In this document: piece after piece, positions 55,777-64,000 of the stretch | Numbering within the stretch: the first letter of the stretch is position 1 | Layout: each line of letters starts with the position of its first letter | Assembly (NCBI GenBank): GCA_040255465.1 | Contig: JBDZVA010000002.1 | Location: 868,001-932,000 of the forward strand | Origin: UBA5793 sp040255465 | GTDB taxonomy: Bacteria; Planctomycetota; Phycisphaerae; Phycisphaerales; UBA5793 | DNA length: 64,000 bases | Reading direction: 5' to 3' | Notes under the pieces: model-generated | Database searches by the model: none | The model's input: only the letters and a program-made list of their open reading frames with translations | What the model was told of the DNA's origin: nothing | Translations under genes and position numbers: made by a program

Positions 55777-56610
55777 GTGACCAGTCCAACCACTCAAGAA
55801 TTCGTCCGCAGCACTATGCCGAGTGCCTCAGCTGCCGAGGTGAAGCGCGCCCCGGTTGAGTCAACCGTAGAGGCGCCCGGCGCGATCGGTTCGCCTCAGG
55901 CGGCTTTCGATGTGGCGGAGCGATACATCCGGACGCTGCGGCCGAATTCGGTGCTCGATTGCCCGGCGGGGCAGGGCGCGTTCACAGCCAGGCTGCTCAA
56001 AGCGGGCTACGACGTGACGGCGTGCGACATCCTGCCGCACCAGTTTGCGTTGCATGAGCAGTGTACGTGTCACTTCGCGGATATGAATGACTCACTGCCA
56101 CTTGAGGCCGACACGTTTGACTGTGTGGCCTGCCTGAATGGCATCCATCGAATCTGGGCCCGCGGGCGGACTCTGGCGGAGTTCTACCGCGTGCTCAAGC
56201 CGGGCGGCACGCTTGTCCTGACGAATGTGAATAACTCGAACCTGATGCGACGGGCGCTGTATGCGACGGTGGGCTCGACGAATTTTCACACGGTGGGACC
56301 GCCGCACGCGTTCTTCCCGAGCACGGATGTGCCGGCTGCGTGGTATCGGGCGCCGTACACGGTTGCGGATATCTGTTCCGTTGCGATGAGTGCCGGATTT
56401 GAGATCAGCGCATTGCAGCCGGTTTCGATGTCGAAGGCATCGATTCTGCTGGCGCCTTTGGCGTTGCCGGCGGTGATCGTCGCGCCGCTGTTGCCGCAGC
56501 GGTATCGCAAGCATGTGCTGCCGGGGCTGGCGAACTCGATGGCGGCGATGTTTGCGGATTACCTGATGATCGTGATGACCAAGCCCAACGCTGGTGCGAA
56601 TGGTCAATGA
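55777..56610 (+). CDS. SAM-dependent methyltransferase
   Basis: A 277-residue class I methyltransferase. A 35-residue polar leader precedes the SAM-binding motif VLDCPAGQGAFTARLL (about 52-67), then TACDILPH and FDCVACLNGIHR, and the LKPGGTLVLTNVNNSN segment (about 145). The C-terminal part has a hydrophobic patch (ILLAPLALPAVIVAPLLP, about 224-241) that may touch the membrane. The target is probably a glycan or lipid-linked sugar. GTG 55777 is the start; an ATG lies further in at about residue 14. The last 17 bases overlap the next gene. Confidence 0.88.
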   Translation: MTSPTTQEFVRSTMPSASAAEVKRAPVESTVEAPGAIGSPQAAFDVAERYIRTLRPNSVLDCPAGQGAFTARLLKAGYDVTACDILPHQFALHEQCTCHFADMNDSLPLEADTFDCVACLNGIHRIWARGRTLAEFYRVLKPGGTLVLTNVNNSNLMRRALYATVGSTNFHTVGPPHAFFPSTDVPAAWYRAPYTVADICSVAMSAGFEISALQPVSMSKASILLAPLALPAVIVAPLLPQRYRKHVLPGLANSMAAMFADYLMIVMTKPNAGANGQ

Positions 56611-57523
56611 CGCCCCTGCCATTGTGGGATTTGCGGAGGATGCGCGGCTCATCGCGGATACGCCGACGGCGACAAGGACCGACCTGACCGGCACGGGACG
56701 AGCCTTGTGTGAAGCACCGCTGGCGCAGATTCGCGAGATGGATCCTGAGGGGCTGGGTTCGCTCGTGCGGGATGTGTTGCTGCAGGGAGGCGCCGAGGGC
56801 GTCATGGTCAGTCCGCTTAGCGCTCGCGGCAGCCGTTGGACATGGCGATTGAGCCGAGTCGGCGGCGAGCCTGTTGTGCTGAAGGCGTGGAGGCGGTCGA
56901 AGTGGCCCGCTTTCGTGTATCGAGCGGGGTATCGGCGGACGACGGCGTACCGGGAATGGCAGATGCCCGGACGGCTGGCTGAGTGCGGCGTTCGGTGTGC
57001 GCGTTCGCTGGCCTATTTCATCATGCGCGACGGCGCGGGGGCGGTGTATGAGGCGGTTGTGCTCGAAGACCTGGGTGAGTGTGAATCTTCGATGGTGCAT
57101 CTCAAGACGGCGGCGGAGCGAGGCGATGCGGCCGAGATTCATCGGGTAAACGAGTTGATCGTTGACATGACGGCGCGGCTCGTGGAGCACGGTTTTGTGG
57201 ACACTGACCACAGCATGACCAATCTGGTCTTCACGCCCGATGGTTCGCTAGCACGGCTCGACATGGAGCATTGCCAGCACCTGGGCTGGCGGATGGGACT
57301 CTCGGCGCGAAAGTGTGGAGAGATGCTGGGGGTGCTGATCGGAACGTATGCGTACGCCGTGCAGCCACAGGTGGAGCTGGCCGTTGATTTTGGTCACGCG
57401 TTAGCAAAGCGGGTGCGCGTGCCGCAAGCTGCGTTGCACGTGGCACAGCGATTGGTTGACCGGATGATGAGCGAGCAGGCTGCTGCAAAGCAGATTCACT
57501 CGCATGTGGAATTGGGATGGTGA
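56594..57523 (+). CDS. WaaP/Kdo-kinase-like lipopolysaccharide kinase family protein
   Basis: A 309-residue protein kinase-like fold of the lipopolysaccharide kinase (Kdo/WaaP) group. The ATP-lysine is probably in PVVLKAW (about 98), the catalytic-loop pattern is FVDTDHSMTNLVF (about 202-214; Asp and Asn), and a metal Asp follows in LARLDMEH (about 222). These enzymes phosphorylate sugars of surface glycolipids on the cytoplasmic side. Its substrate here may be a sugar in the exported polymer or its lipid anchor. Start GTG 56594 (ATG at 56600 close by) overlaps the end of the methyltransferase gene. Its end overlaps the next kinase gene. Confidence 0.8.
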   Translation: MRMVNDAPAIVGFAEDARLIADTPTATRTDLTGTGRALCEAPLAQIREMDPEGLGSLVRDVLLQGGAEGVMVSPLSARGSRWTWRLSRVGGEPVVLKAWRRSKWPAFVYRAGYRRTTAYREWQMPGRLAECGVRCARSLAYFIMRDGAGAVYEAVVLEDLGECESSMVHLKTAAERGDAAEIHRVNELIVDMTARLVEHGFVDTDHSMTNLVFTPDGSLARLDMEHCQHLGWRMGLSARKCGEMLGVLIGTYAYAVQPQVELAVDFGHALAKRVRVPQAALHVAQRLVDRMMSEQAAAKQIHSHVELGW

Positions 57524-58569
57524 CGACGGCCGCCAATGAACGGTGTTGCTGCGCCGCGGATGATACGCAAGGGGATTCAGGTATTGAGGCCACAGCGCCA
57601 GTAGTGGAAACCAACAATGGTCACTTGTCTGCAGGGCGTCTTCAGGTACTTCTGAAGACGGAATTGGCCGAGCTGGCAGACCAGTTTGCGGAGCCGATGC
57701 ATGTGCAGCCGCTCGGTGAGCCTGGCGAAGGAATTGATTCGACCACGAAGTTCCTGATCCGGACACAGACACATCGGCCGGTTGCGGTGGCGATTGTCTC
57801 CCGGCCGGCCGCACCAACACTGATCGCTCGAGGGACGGCGACGGCGGCACGGATTCGCAACCTGTTGGGTCCTGAGTTGGGCGGCGCGATTATCGCGCCA
57901 TTGCGCTACGGCATGATTGATGGTCGGAGCTATGAGTTGTTGCCTTGGCACACACCTCTCTCCGAGTCGCGCGTGCTGGGAAGTTGGCAGCGTTTTCGAT
58001 TGAAGAAGGCGCTGCTGAACTGGCTCCATGATGCAACAGCAGCTGCAGCAGCCGCCCATGGGGCGATGACTGGCGCCTCACACGCTGCGTTTAACGGAGT
58101 CCTGGAGCACCTTGAATCGCAGGCGTTCGTCGATGGCTCGATTCGCGAGATGATTGTCAATGCTCGATCCCGATTGAGCTCGGGGCGGTGGCAACCACGA
58201 CATTCGTTTGACCATAATGATCTGTGGATGGGAAACGTGCTTTTGTCGCGGCGGGCAGATGTGGCCGAACAGCGAAAGTGCCCTTTCGTGTTGATTGATT
58301 GGGCGGGTGCAAATGAGCTGGGATTTGGGGTTTACGACTTGATTCGCCTTTCCCAATCCCTTCGCATGTCGGACGGGGCACTTGACGTCGAACTGCATCG
58401 ACACGCTCGAGCACTTCACTGTGAGCCGATCGACCTGAATGGACATTTGCTGGCCGCGATGGGACGCCTTCACCAGAATCTGGAGCATTTCCCGGAAGAT
58501 GCGTTTGTTCAGATGTTCCACGCATGCACGAACAGGCTGGAGTGCATTCTGTCGAGGAGTGCGGAGTGA
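57517..58569 (+). CDS. Aminoglycoside-phosphotransferase-like kinase
   Basis: A 350-residue member of the APH/choline-kinase-like fold. A polar leader (about 1-35) precedes the N-lobe. The catalytic loop is HSFDHNDLWMGNVLL (about 230-240; Asp and Asn), and the metal-binding segment is LIDWAGANELGFGVYDL (about 258-272). The pattern matches APH-family phosphotransferases that act on small hydroxyl substrates such as sugars or choline. It overlaps the previous kinase by seven bases, making a tandem kinase pair within the polysaccharide operon. Which sugar or lipid each kinase uses cannot be told. Confidence 0.85.
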   Translation: MVTTAANERCCCAADDTQGDSGIEATAPVVETNNGHLSAGRLQVLLKTELAELADQFAEPMHVQPLGEPGEGIDSTTKFLIRTQTHRPVAVAIVSRPAAPTLIARGTATAARIRNLLGPELGGAIIAPLRYGMIDGRSYELLPWHTPLSESRVLGSWQRFRLKKALLNWLHDATAAAAAAHGAMTGASHAAFNGVLEHLESQAFVDGSIREMIVNARSRLSSGRWQPRHSFDHNDLWMGNVLLSRRADVAEQRKCPFVLIDWAGANELGFGVYDLIRLSQSLRMSDGALDVELHRHARALHCEPIDLNGHLLAAMGRLHQNLEHFPEDAFVQMFHACTNRLECILSRSAE

Positions 58570-58635
58570 TCTCATCGGTGATCACCATGACGCCGACCTC
58601 ACGATCATTCAGGGCACGATGGAGATGAACAAGCT

Positions 58636-60006
58636 TTGACAGTCATGGTCCCGGTTGCGTTGCTTGGTTGGCCGGTGGTGGTGCTCGTGCTCTTCGCATT
58701 CCTGACACCACGCCGCGCTGTATTGGCGTCGTTCGTGCTCGCATGGCTGTTTTTGCCCGTGGCGGGTTATGAGCTGCCCGGGTTGCCAGACTACACGAAG
58801 ATCACGGCGACTTCGTACGGCGTGCTTCTTGGTATTCTGATTTTTGACTTTGGCCGAGTTGGCCGCCTCCGCTTTTCGTGGCTGGATGTGCCAGCCGTGG
58901 TCCTGTGTCTCTCGCCAATGGCCTCGTCCCTGACGAACGGGTTGGGCGCTTATGACGGGGCATCCGCGGTCCTGTTCCAGATCATCATGTATGGTGTCCC
59001 ATATATCGTTGGTCGACTCTACTTCAATGATCGCGAGGGTCTTCGCGATCTCGCGCTGGCAATTCTCTTCGGCGGATTGGTCTACGTGCCGTTGTGTCTT
59101 TACGAAATCCGCATGAGTCCGCAGTTGCACAAGTTGGTTTATGGATTTCATCAGCACGACTTCGGCCAGACCAAACGATTTGGTGGCTTCAGGCCCATGG
59201 TTTTCATGCAGCACGGCCTGGCCGTCGGTCTGTGGATGACGTGTGCATCGCTCGTTGGAATCTGGATGTGGCGTACGGGCGCGTTGCGTCAGATCAAAGG
59301 CTGGTCGATTTCCATCGTGGTGGCCGGCTTGCTCGTGACGACAGTCCTGTGCAAGTCGGCGGGCTCGTTGGCCCTGCTCGCATTGGGAACGGCAACCCTG
59401 TTCGCCACTCAATGGATGAGTTCGAAAGTGTTTCTCGCTTGCCTCATTGCGGCTCCCATTGTTTATATGGGATTCCGAGCGTCAGGGGACTGGTCCGGCG
59501 AATCACTTATTGCGGCCAGCCGCTTCATGGGGGACGAACGCGCGGAATCGCTGCAGTTTCGCATGGAGAATGAGGACTTGTTGGCTGAGAAAGCCTGGCA
59601 GAGGCCGGTGTTTGGATGGGGTGGCTGGAGCCGCAACCGCGTGTATGACGACCGAGGCCGAGACGTCTCGGTCACTGACGGACTGTGGATCATTGTCTTT
59701 GGCCAAAGAGGACTCGTCGGACTCGGTGCGTTGTACTCCATGCTGCTGCTGCCAGTCGGCCTACTGGTGAGCAAATTACCAACCAATCGCATCGCAGATG
59801 TTGAGAATGCTGCGGTGGTCGTGACAGGAGTTCTCATCGTGCTTTTCGCGACAGATTGCATATTCAACGCCATGCCAAATCCGCTGTTCGTCGCGGCGGC
59901 GGGTGGTTTGACCAGTTTCGTGTTCGCGTACCGATTGCCGCGTCCTCGGTCCGCGGCCTTCCATGGATCTGTACTGACCTCTCAGCCATCGGTGCGCCCC
60001 CACTGA
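58636..60006 (+). CDS. O-antigen polymerase/ligase-like membrane protein
   Basis: A 456-residue polytopic membrane protein with about ten to twelve helices (for example VPVALLGWPVVVLVLFAFL, VVAGLLVTTVLC, VFLACLIAAPIVYMGF). A large soluble loop lies between late helices (about 290-345) with RFMGDERAESLQFRMENED and PVFGWGGWSRNRVYD, which matches the periplasmic loop of Wzy/WaaL-type proteins (PF04932-like). It likely polymerises or ligates the exported glycan. TTG 58636 follows GGAGATGAAC; an ATG lies nine bases on at 58645. Confidence 0.85.
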   Translation: MTVMVPVALLGWPVVVLVLFAFLTPRRAVLASFVLAWLFLPVAGYELPGLPDYTKITATSYGVLLGILIFDFGRVGRLRFSWLDVPAVVLCLSPMASSLTNGLGAYDGASAVLFQIIMYGVPYIVGRLYFNDREGLRDLALAILFGGLVYVPLCLYEIRMSPQLHKLVYGFHQHDFGQTKRFGGFRPMVFMQHGLAVGLWMTCASLVGIWMWRTGALRQIKGWSISIVVAGLLVTTVLCKSAGSLALLALGTATLFATQWMSSKVFLACLIAAPIVYMGFRASGDWSGESLIAASRFMGDERAESLQFRMENEDLLAEKAWQRPVFGWGGWSRNRVYDDRGRDVSVTDGLWIIVFGQRGLVGLGALYSMLLLPVGLLVSKLPTNRIADVENAAVVVTGVLIVLFATDCIFNAMPNPLFVAAAGGLTSFVFAYRLPRPRSAAFHGSVLTSQPSVRPH

Positions 60007-60014
60007 CCTCTATT

Positions 60015-61040
60015 TTGAGTCCATCACCCATTCAACGCATTCGGCGACCGCTCAAGTCGACGCTTCGTCGATTGCAGGTTCCCAATCTCTGTGCACGAGT
60101 ATCTGGCCACCAGGGAGCCATCGTGCTGATGTACCACAGTGTCGCGGACACTGCGGACAGTGCCTGGATTGAGCCTGCCAATCACGTCCCCGCGGCAGTG
60201 TTTCGCGAGCAGATGACTTTCCTGGCTCGACATCGGAAGGTTCTTCCGCTCAGCGAGCTCGCTAAGCTTCTCCGAGCGGGCCGCGCTCCTGAATGCGGTA
60301 CGGTCGTGCTGACTTTTGATGATGGCTACCTTGACACGCTCACGATTGCAGCCCCAGTCCTGAAGTCGCTCGGCCTCCCCGCAAGCCTGTTTCTTCCGAC
60401 TGGCTATGTGTCGCGCGAGCAGAATCAATGGATCGACGAGATCTATGCCATTTTTGCCCGTCGCTCGCGCCAGTTCATCACCTCAGATGGCGCTGGCACG
60501 CTGGTGCTCGATCTGGCGAAACCGCAGACTGCCGCCACGGCTTATCAAGCGGCCTGTCAGAGAGCGCTGCGAGCCTCACTGCCGGACCGGACGCGACTGA
60601 TCGACGAATTGCGAGAGCAACTGAATCCGATGGGGACGCCGCCGAGATTGACCATGAATTGGGATGACGCGCGATCGCTGCAGCGTGACTACCCCGGCAT
60701 CAGCCTAGGGTCGCACAGCGTTGACCACCTGGATCTGACTTCCCTGAGTCCCGATGACGCGCGCCGCGAATTGCGGCGCTCTCAAGAGGCAATTGCTCGC
60801 GAAACGCAAACCACGCCCAATGAAATCTCTTTTCCATATGGCCGAAGCTCGCCAACGCTTCAGGCACTCGCGGGTGAGCTCGGTTACAGCGCTGCGTGTG
60901 GGCAGGATTGTGATCCACTCGTGGTGCAATCGAGCAATCCCATGGCGCTGCCTCGAATTGTGGCGCCGCGCACGATGGAACACTTCGACTACCTGACCAG
61001 CCCCGCGAACACCGGACTCCTTCATCGGATCATGCGCTAG
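60015..61040 (+). CDS. Polysaccharide deacetylase (NodB/CE4 family)
   Basis: A 341-residue carbohydrate esterase family 4 protein. The NodB motif 1 TFDDGYLDT is at about 99-107, the metal-histidine motif HSVDH at about 233, and the catalytic FPYG at about 273. All metal and catalytic residues are visible. It removes N-acetyl groups from amino sugars in the polymer. No signal peptide is seen, so it may act inside or at the membrane. I chose TTG 60015 because it falls just after the polymerase stop and the upstream extension is antisense-like. It ends two bases before the next gene. Confidence 0.9.
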   Translation: MSPSPIQRIRRPLKSTLRRLQVPNLCARVSGHQGAIVLMYHSVADTADSAWIEPANHVPAAVFREQMTFLARHRKVLPLSELAKLLRAGRAPECGTVVLTFDDGYLDTLTIAAPVLKSLGLPASLFLPTGYVSREQNQWIDEIYAIFARRSRQFITSDGAGTLVLDLAKPQTAATAYQAACQRALRASLPDRTRLIDELREQLNPMGTPPRLTMNWDDARSLQRDYPGISLGSHSVDHLDLTSLSPDDARRELRRSQEAIARETQTTPNEISFPYGRSSPTLQALAGELGYSAACGQDCDPLVVQSSNPMALPRIVAPRTMEHFDYLTSPANTGLLHRIMR

Positions 61041-61042
61041 AC

Positions 61043-61957
61043 ATGAACCAACCAAGCGTCACCGTCATCATCGTGACCTACCACTCCCGCGAGAATATTG
61101 GGGAGTGCCTTGATGCGCTTCGCCCTTCAATTGATGCCGGGGACACGACATGCATCGTGGTCGACAATGCGAGCGAGGATGGAACGGCTGAATTCGTCGC
61201 GGAGACGTACCCTTGGGTCAAGCTGGTTCGCAGCGCTGAGAACCTCGGATACGGGCGAGGTTGCAATCTCGGATTTGAGCGTTGCACCACCCCATATATC
61301 TTCATCCTGAATCCCGATGCGGTTGCCGATCGCCAGACAATCGTGACACTTCGTGAGTTCATGAATTCACACCCAGCAGCGGGCATGGCGGCTCCCGCAC
61401 TGCTTGAAGGCGGCCACTACATTCAAGCTGCAGGGCTGATGACTACACCCGGCAGTTTGTTTCGGTCGGCCATCGGGTCGCGGCGCGTGTTCCCCGACCA
61501 GCGGGTCATCGAGCCTGGAACACCGCCGTTTGAGACCACATGGATCTGCGGTGCAGCAATGATGATTCGATCCGACTTGTTCAAATCACTAGGTGGATTC
61601 GACCCCCGCTTCTTTCTGTACTTTGAGGAGACTGATCTCTGTCGACGGGCAAATGCCACAGGCGCAAGCATTTGGGCGATCGGCGAGGCGCGAATCACAC
61701 ATTTGGGTGGTGCCAGCGCACAAGCAACTGGCGAAACACGCGTAGGTTCGTGCATTGCCGAGCACTATTACCGAAGCCGCTACTACTACCTGACGAAACA
61801 CTTCGGGCGCCTGCTGGCCACGGCGGCCGAGTTTGCGGACGCCGTTGGTTCGTTCGCCAGATCGGTGAGGGCAAGGCTTAGACAACAGAGTCTCCCATCT
61901 GGCGGTACTGTCGCGAAGCGGCCCTTCCTTCGTTTTCCGGCTCAGCCACACCGGTGA
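61043..61957 (+). CDS. Glycosyltransferase family 2 (rhamnosyltransferase-like)
   Basis: A 304-residue GT-A fold glycosyltransferase. The N-terminal nucleotide motif is VTVIIVTYHSRENIGECL with VVDNASEDGT (about residues 40-49), followed by LNPDAVAD (about 92) for the metal site, and FLYFEETDLCRRA near 195 as the catalytic ED motif. This pattern matches the WbbL/rhamnosyl-type GT2 group, which would suit the dTDP-sugar genes nearby. A basic tail ends the protein. It overlaps the next gene by four bases (GTGA). Confidence 0.92.
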   Translation: MNQPSVTVIIVTYHSRENIGECLDALRPSIDAGDTTCIVVDNASEDGTAEFVAETYPWVKLVRSAENLGYGRGCNLGFERCTTPYIFILNPDAVADRQTIVTLREFMNSHPAAGMAAPALLEGGHYIQAAGLMTTPGSLFRSAIGSRRVFPDQRVIEPGTPPFETTWICGAAMMIRSDLFKSLGGFDPRFFLYFEETDLCRRANATGASIWAIGEARITHLGGASAQATGETRVGSCIAEHYYRSRYYYLTKHFGRLLATAAEFADAVGSFARSVRARLRQQSLPSGGTVAKRPFLRFPAQPHR

Positions 61958-63033
61958 GCGTGAAATACTCCGTGATCCCCGGTTCCGAGTTGTGTCCTGA
62001 AATCGTAGCTAGATGGACCGAGATTCAGCAATCGAATGCGGTGTATGCCAGCCCCTACTTTTGCCCTGCATTCACTCTGGCCACATCAAAAGTACGAGAC
62101 GATGTCCGCGTGGGCGTTATCGAAGAAGGCAATCGAGTCATTGGGCTCTTTCCTCATCAACGCCGCTGGGACCGAACAGCTCGACCAGTCGGATTGCGAC
62201 TCTCAGACTACCACGGTGTCGTTGCGGAGTTGGGGGCGAGATGGAACGCCGAAGCATTGCTCCGAGCCTGCGGCGTGGTTCGCTGGCAATTCGATCACTT
62301 GCCCGCGTCGCAGGCACAATTCGAGTCGTGGTTTACGGCGACGTCCATATCGCCTGTCGCTGAAGTCTGCGATGGATATGAGGTGTTTCAGGCCAGACTC
62401 GAGAAGGCGGGCCGCAAACAGATTCGGGAAGCGGAGCGAAAGCGAGAACGGCTTGCTGAAGAGGTCGGCGCGGTACGTTTCGTGCCGCACACCCAAGATC
62501 CGATGGTTCTGCAAACCCTCATGGGTTGGAAATCTGAGCAGTGCATGCGAACGGATGGCTTTGATTTCTTTACGCTGGACTGGTGCCGCAACTTGCTGGA
62601 AGAGTTGCACCGCGTGCAGACAGAGGAGTTCGGGAGTTCGCTCTCGTGCCTCTATGCCGGCGACAGGCTTGTGGCGGCGCATTTTGCCCTTCGTTCGCAA
62701 TCAGTGTGGCATTCGTGGTTTCCTGCATACGACGTGGACCACGGCGCCTACTCGCCGGGATCCATCCTGTTGCTGGAATTGATCAAACACGCTGCATCCA
62801 TCGCGGTAAATCACATTGACTTCGGCAAGGACATGTCGCGCTACAAGCGGCGATACATGACCAACGCAATTCCCCTCGCGGAGGGCTGCATCGAGCTGCC
62901 CTCGCTGATCAACCTGGGGAATCGAATCCGAAATCGCATCGAGTTGTGGAGCCGCGGCTCCGCGCTGAAACCGTTGCTCCGGTATCCGGGCCGCGTGCTC
63001 AAGAACTTCGAGAGCAAGCGACGGTACGACTAA
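61954..63033 (+). CDS. GNAT/BioF2-like acyltransferase (CelD family)
   Basis: A 359-residue protein of the GNAT-related BioF2/CelD group often found with exopolysaccharide genes. Segments typical of the family include GLFPHQRRWDRTARP, LSDYHGVV, RKQIREAERKRERL, and the second-half acyl-binding region ELIKHAASIAVNHIDFGKDMSRYKRRY. It probably transfers an acyl or aminoacyl group to a sugar of the polymer; the donor is unknown. GTG 61954 overlaps the glycosyltransferase stop. The FemAB-like gene follows five bases later and is distantly similar in fold. Confidence 0.85.
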   Translation: MSVKYSVIPGSELCPEIVARWTEIQQSNAVYASPYFCPAFTLATSKVRDDVRVGVIEEGNRVIGLFPHQRRWDRTARPVGLRLSDYHGVVAELGARWNAEALLRACGVVRWQFDHLPASQAQFESWFTATSISPVAEVCDGYEVFQARLEKAGRKQIREAERKRERLAEEVGAVRFVPHTQDPMVLQTLMGWKSEQCMRTDGFDFFTLDWCRNLLEELHRVQTEEFGSSLSCLYAGDRLVAAHFALRSQSVWHSWFPAYDVDHGAYSPGSILLLELIKHAASIAVNHIDFGKDMSRYKRRYMTNAIPLAEGCIELPSLINLGNRIRNRIELWSRGSALKPLLRYPGRVLKNFESKRRYD

Positions 63034-63037
63034 CGGC

Positions 63038-64000
63038 ATGGGTGTTGCCAATGCAAGAGCAATCGCTGAGCTTCCCCGCGAATCCACTGCTGCTCCAAGT
63101 GGCGAGACACGTGAGTGTGCTGTCAGTGACGAGCAATGGGATTTCTTTGTAGCCTCGCATCCACTTGGGCATCACGAGCAGTCCAGTCAGTACGCGCTTC
63201 GGAGAGAAGCGTTCGGCTACAAGAGCATTCGAATCGCGATCCGCCGGGCCGGGCGCGTCGTCGGCGGTGCACAGATGCTGGTACAGCGCTCGCCGATAGG
63301 CACGCTTGCAACACTGCCATGCGGTCCCCTTGCAATCGACGACGATATGGCGATCCTCCTGGAGGTAACCGACCAACTCGACCGAATGGCTCGCCGATTG
63401 AGTTGGGTTTCGATTCGCGTGAATACGCTTCCCCCCCATACCGCTTCAAGGCAAGCGCTGGCGATGGCAGGGTTCGAGCCGAGTCAGAGTTGGTCTGGAT
63501 CCCACGTCTCAATCGTCAATTCACTCAACTTTTCGAATGAAGCGTTGGTGGCTCAAATGGACAAGAAGCAGCGATACCACATTCGATGCGCCCAGCGAGC
63601 CGGTGTCGAGGTACGAGCCGGGGCAGCCGATTCGGTGGCTGAGTTCGCTGAACTCCACCGCCTCACGGCCGAACACCACCAGTTCCCCTGCTACTCTCTG
63701 GACTACTTCGAATACCTCTGGAAGATTTTTGGCCCCAAGAGTCGCGTACAGCACTTTGTAGCCTATCTCGGCGATGTGGCTGTCGCCGGCGCGTTCAACA
63801 CGATCGTCGGGTCGCACATGATCTATGGCTGGGGCGGCCTTCGGCGCGAACCCAAGTACGAGAAGCTCATGGCGAGTTATCTGGTTCATGTGTTTGCCAT
63901 GCAGTGGGCTCGTGAACACGGATGCACGCACTATGACTTCTCTGGCAATTCGGTATTCAAGCGGAAGTTTGCAGGTTCGGAAGTCTGCTGGCCAGCGCCC
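63038..64000 (+). CDS. FemAB-like acyltransferase (partial, runs off right edge)
   Basis: The first 321 codons of a gene with no stop before the window end. It begins at ATG 63038, five bases after the previous stop. The sequence matches the FemAB/peptidoglycan-bridge and PEP-CTERM-type polysaccharide acyltransferase group: SQYALRREAFGYKSI and GGAQMLVQRSP in the first GNAT-like half, and LVAQMDKKQRYHIRCAQRAG, IYGWGGLRREPKYEK and HYDFSGN in the second. Such proteins usually use aminoacyl-tRNA or acyl donors to decorate wall or extracellular glycans. It continues the run of polysaccharide genes. Confidence 0.85.
   Translation, partial: MGVANARAIAELPRESTAAPSGETRECAVSDEQWDFFVASHPLGHHEQSSQYALRREAFGYKSIRIAIRRAGRVVGGAQMLVQRSPIGTLATLPCGPLAIDDDMAILLEVTDQLDRMARRLSWVSIRVNTLPPHTASRQALAMAGFEPSQSWSGSHVSIVNSLNFSNEALVAQMDKKQRYHIRCAQRAGVEVRAGAADSVAEFAELHRLTAEHHQFPCYSLDYFEYLWKIFGPKSRVQHFVAYLGDVAVAGAFNTIVGSHMIYGWGGLRREPKYEKLMASYLVHVFAMQWAREHGCTHYDFSGNSVFKRKFAGSEVCWPAP

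Overview
The window looks like a piece of a high-GC bacterial chromosome, most likely a planctomycete of the Phycisphaerae type. This is an inference. It rests on the bactofilin pair (one with a zinc ribbon), a membrane protein ending in a CxxC-YDTRG-CxxC zinc ribbon, secreted FG-GAP, NHL and PQQ-like proteins with cysteine-bearing tails, frequent GTG/TTG starts and weak ribosome binding sites. No rRNA gene or species marker is present.

Layout. 1-4.5 kb: two coupled secreted or membrane unknowns, an alkaline-phosphatase-superfamily enzyme and a lipoprotein alpha/beta hydrolase. 4.6-7.1 kb: an orphan beta-class DNA methyltransferase, a His-rich membrane protein whose end overlaps it, and UDP-glucose dehydrogenase. 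7.5-15.1 kb: a GAF-SpoIIE phosphatase, a small charged protein, two bactofilins, a TlpA-like protein with a clear terminator, uvrB and truA. 15.2-22.7 kb: one coupled operon of an M20 amidohydrolase and three tandem paralogues of an unrecognised exported family. 22.8-26.9 kb: two tandem SLC13-type permeases and tRNA-Thr(UGU). 27.4-37.5 kb: a redox cluster with a tetrahaem cytochrome, PQQ-like and NHL propellers, a Tat ferredoxin, a NapH/NosR-like polyferredoxin, a membrane-anchored NuoE, a NuoF and a NuoG-GltD hybrid. 37.7-45 kb: an FG-GAP protein, a tyrosine recombinase, L-2-hydroxyglutarate dehydrogenase/oxidase, a zinc-ribbon membrane protein, and a small DNA-binding-like gene bracketed by a shared palindrome. 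45.4-64 kb: rmlB-rmlA and, divergently, a NusG/RfaH-like regulator followed by an extracellular polysaccharide operon that runs off the right edge.

The most unusual system is the 30.9-37.5 kb module. NuoE, NuoF and a NuoG-GltD hybrid are the subunit set of electron-bifurcating HydABC/Stn-type (Sporomusa-type Nfn) enzymes, without hydrogenase or formate dehydrogenase. Here the NuoE carries its own two-helix membrane anchor, and the genes are translationally coupled to a NapH/NosR-like membrane polyferredoxin and an exported ferredoxin. I infer a membrane-tethered NAD(P)/ferredoxin device that passes electrons into or out of the envelope.

The polysaccharide operon carries a glycan polymerase, flippase, two glycosyltransferases, two methyltransferases, two small-molecule kinase folds, a deacetylase, a GNAT and a FemAB-like transferase, led by a large Gly-rich beta-helix protein. 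Part of it (about 50.5-55.7 kb) has visibly different base usage, consistent with replacement by transfer.
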